Shown: positions 48,163 to 48,798 of the stretch, piece by piece
Numbering within the stretch: the first letter of the stretch is position 1
Layout of the letters: every line of letters starts with the position of its first letter
Assembly: GCF_001639105.2 (NCBI RefSeq)
Contig: NZ_CP028907.1
Coordinates: 249,529-298,326 of the forward strand
Length of the DNA stretch: 48,798 nt
Direction: 5' to 3'
From: Azospirillum humicireducens
Lineage (GTDB): Bacteria; Pseudomonadota; Alphaproteobacteria; Azospirillales; Azospirillaceae
The notes under the pieces: generated by a model
Seen by the model: the letters and a program-made list of their open reading frames with translations, nothing else
Told to the model about the DNA's origin: nothing
The model's database searches: none
Translations under genes and position numbers: made by a program

Positions 48163-48798
48163 TCAGGGCGCGGACGGGTTGCGGACCGGCCCAGGCGGCG
48201 GGGGCGGCGGCGGGGGTGGAAGCGGATGAGCCTCCTCCGTTGGCAGACCGGCCTCCATCCAACCGTCGATGCCGGTCGGATACCAATGGACACGGGCATA
48301 ACCAAGCAACACCGCACGCTTGGCTGCGTTCCATGACAACCAGCAATCGGACAGGCAGTAGAACAGTAGATCGCGGGTCCGGTCGCCGGCGGTCAGCCGC
48401 TCCAGTTGCGATTCGAACCAGGCCAGCGTGGCATCGTCGGGCGCGCCCATGCCGACATTGGGCAGCCACACGCTGCCGGGGATCTGGCGGTAGGGCTTGG
48501 ATTGCAGCCAGGGGGCGCCGGGAAGCGTGCTGCGCTCCAGCCGCTGGACGAAGATCGGGATGACGCTGCCCTTCGACAGCAGGGACTGCACGGCCGGGGT
48601 GTCGACCGTTTCGCCCCCGGCGATGCCGTCAGGCGTGGGGGAACGGTAGTCGGACAGGCGGTAGCCATCGGGCTGGGAGATGCCGGCGGCGAGGGCGGGG
48701 GTGGTGAGAAGGGTGAGCGCGAGAAGGAGGGTGGTGAGTTTTGGGACGTTGTGCCCCCTCCCTAACCCTCCCCCGCACCGGCAGGGCCAGCGGCAGGT
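48163..48798 (-). CDS. PQQ-dependent catabolism CXXCW-motif protein (5' end off window or start unclear)
   Basis: The minus-strand frame stays open from the right edge to the TGA at 48163-48165. It reads through a hydrophobic segment (PKLTTLLLALTLLTTPALAA) that looks like a signal peptide, then a rhodanese-like domain with the diagnostic CLSDCWLSWNAAKR (CXXCW) and a C-terminal run of nine prolines. The family occurs next to PQQ-dependent alcohol dehydrogenases and pqq genes. No ATG, GTG or TTG lies in frame between the edge and the signal-like segment, so the start is either to the right of the window or non-standard. The internal GTG at 48591 would remove the signal region and is unlikely. 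Confidence 0.85.
   Translation of the reverse strand, partial: TCRWPCRCGGGLGRGHNVPKLTTLLLALTLLTTPALAAGISQPDGYRLSDYRSPTPDGIAGGETVDTPAVQSLLSKGSVIPIFVQRLERSTLPGAPWLQSKPYRQIPGSVWLPNVGMGAPDDATLAWFESQLERLTAGDRTRDLLFYCLSDCWLSWNAAKRAVLLGYARVHWYPTGIDGWMEAGLPTEEAHPLPPPPPPPPPGPVRNPSAP

Noticed and set aside
48163..48591. CXXCW protein starting at the internal GTG at 48591
   Set aside because: The same frame continues upstream through a signal-peptide-like segment to the window edge, so this start would truncate an exported protein.

Overview
The window is high-GC, densely packed chromosome or chromid DNA from an alphaproteobacterium. An Azospirillum-like Rhodospirillales member is my best guess. It rests on GC bias, a fused EIIA-HPr-EI fructose phosphotransferase, a full pqqABCDE operon and the mix of neighbouring genes; no rRNA or other marker gene is present to prove it. 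I saw no tRNA, rRNA, insertion sequence or CRISPR array.

Layout. (1) 1-4453: a thiamine-diphosphate (TPP) enzyme of the acetolactate synthase type, cut by the left edge, divergent from a GcvA-like LysR regulator, then a fused permease-ATPase of the SbmA/YddA type. (2) 4647-26186: an exopolysaccharide (EPS) locus. It has an atypical LuxR-type regulator with a degraded receiver domain, a long non-coding stretch, a large protein with two tandem carbohydrate-binding-like modules and a putative hydrolase domain, a divergent glycosyltransferase, and then a ten-gene minus-strand operon running from 26186 down to 10443. That operon holds a Wzx-like flippase, a GT4-methyltransferase fusion, an unknown 723-residue protein, a Wzz/ExoP-type co-polymerase with kinase domain, GT4, GT2, a Wzy-like polymerase, two more GT4 enzymes and an exported beta-helix protein. 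Several junctions are ATGA or GTGA overlaps, so the genes are probably translationally coupled. No initiating phosphoglycosyltransferase and no Wza-type outer-membrane exporter lie in the window. (3) 26804-33503: a fructose PTS locus, a LacI-family regulator divergent from fruB-fruK-fruA, with two Cra/FruR-like operators between them and a strong intrinsic terminator after fruA. (4) 33717-39112: a small protein of unknown function, a FadB-like bifunctional beta-oxidation enzyme with its own promoter, a monohaem cytochrome c, and E1 beta and E1 alpha subunits of a 2-oxoacid or acetoin dehydrogenase without E2 or E3. (5) 39351-43173: a four-gene ABC importer in the same order as E. coli yehZYXW (osmoprotectant or betaine type). 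(6) 43343-44657: a small charged protein and a cysteine hydrolase divergent from an Lrp/AsnC regulator. (7) 44675-48798: pqqE, pqqD, pqqC, pqqB and pqqA on the minus strand, preceded by a CXXCW-motif protein typical of PQQ-dependent alcohol catabolism, cut by the right edge.

How it fits together. Fructose enters through FruA and FruB, is phosphorylated to fructose 1,6-bisphosphate by FruK, and the LacI-family protein probably represses the operon. The EPS operon encodes most of a Wzx/Wzy pathway plus two candidate polysaccharide-degrading or -binding proteins. The pqq genes supply the cofactor for periplasmic dehydrogenases that are not in the window; the CXXCW protein suggests such genes continue to the right.

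The least explained parts are the CBM-like/hydrolase protein with its palindrome-rich upstream region, the unknown 723-residue EPS protein, the degraded-receiver regulator, the orphan E1 pair, and several hairpins and palindromes in non-coding DNA.
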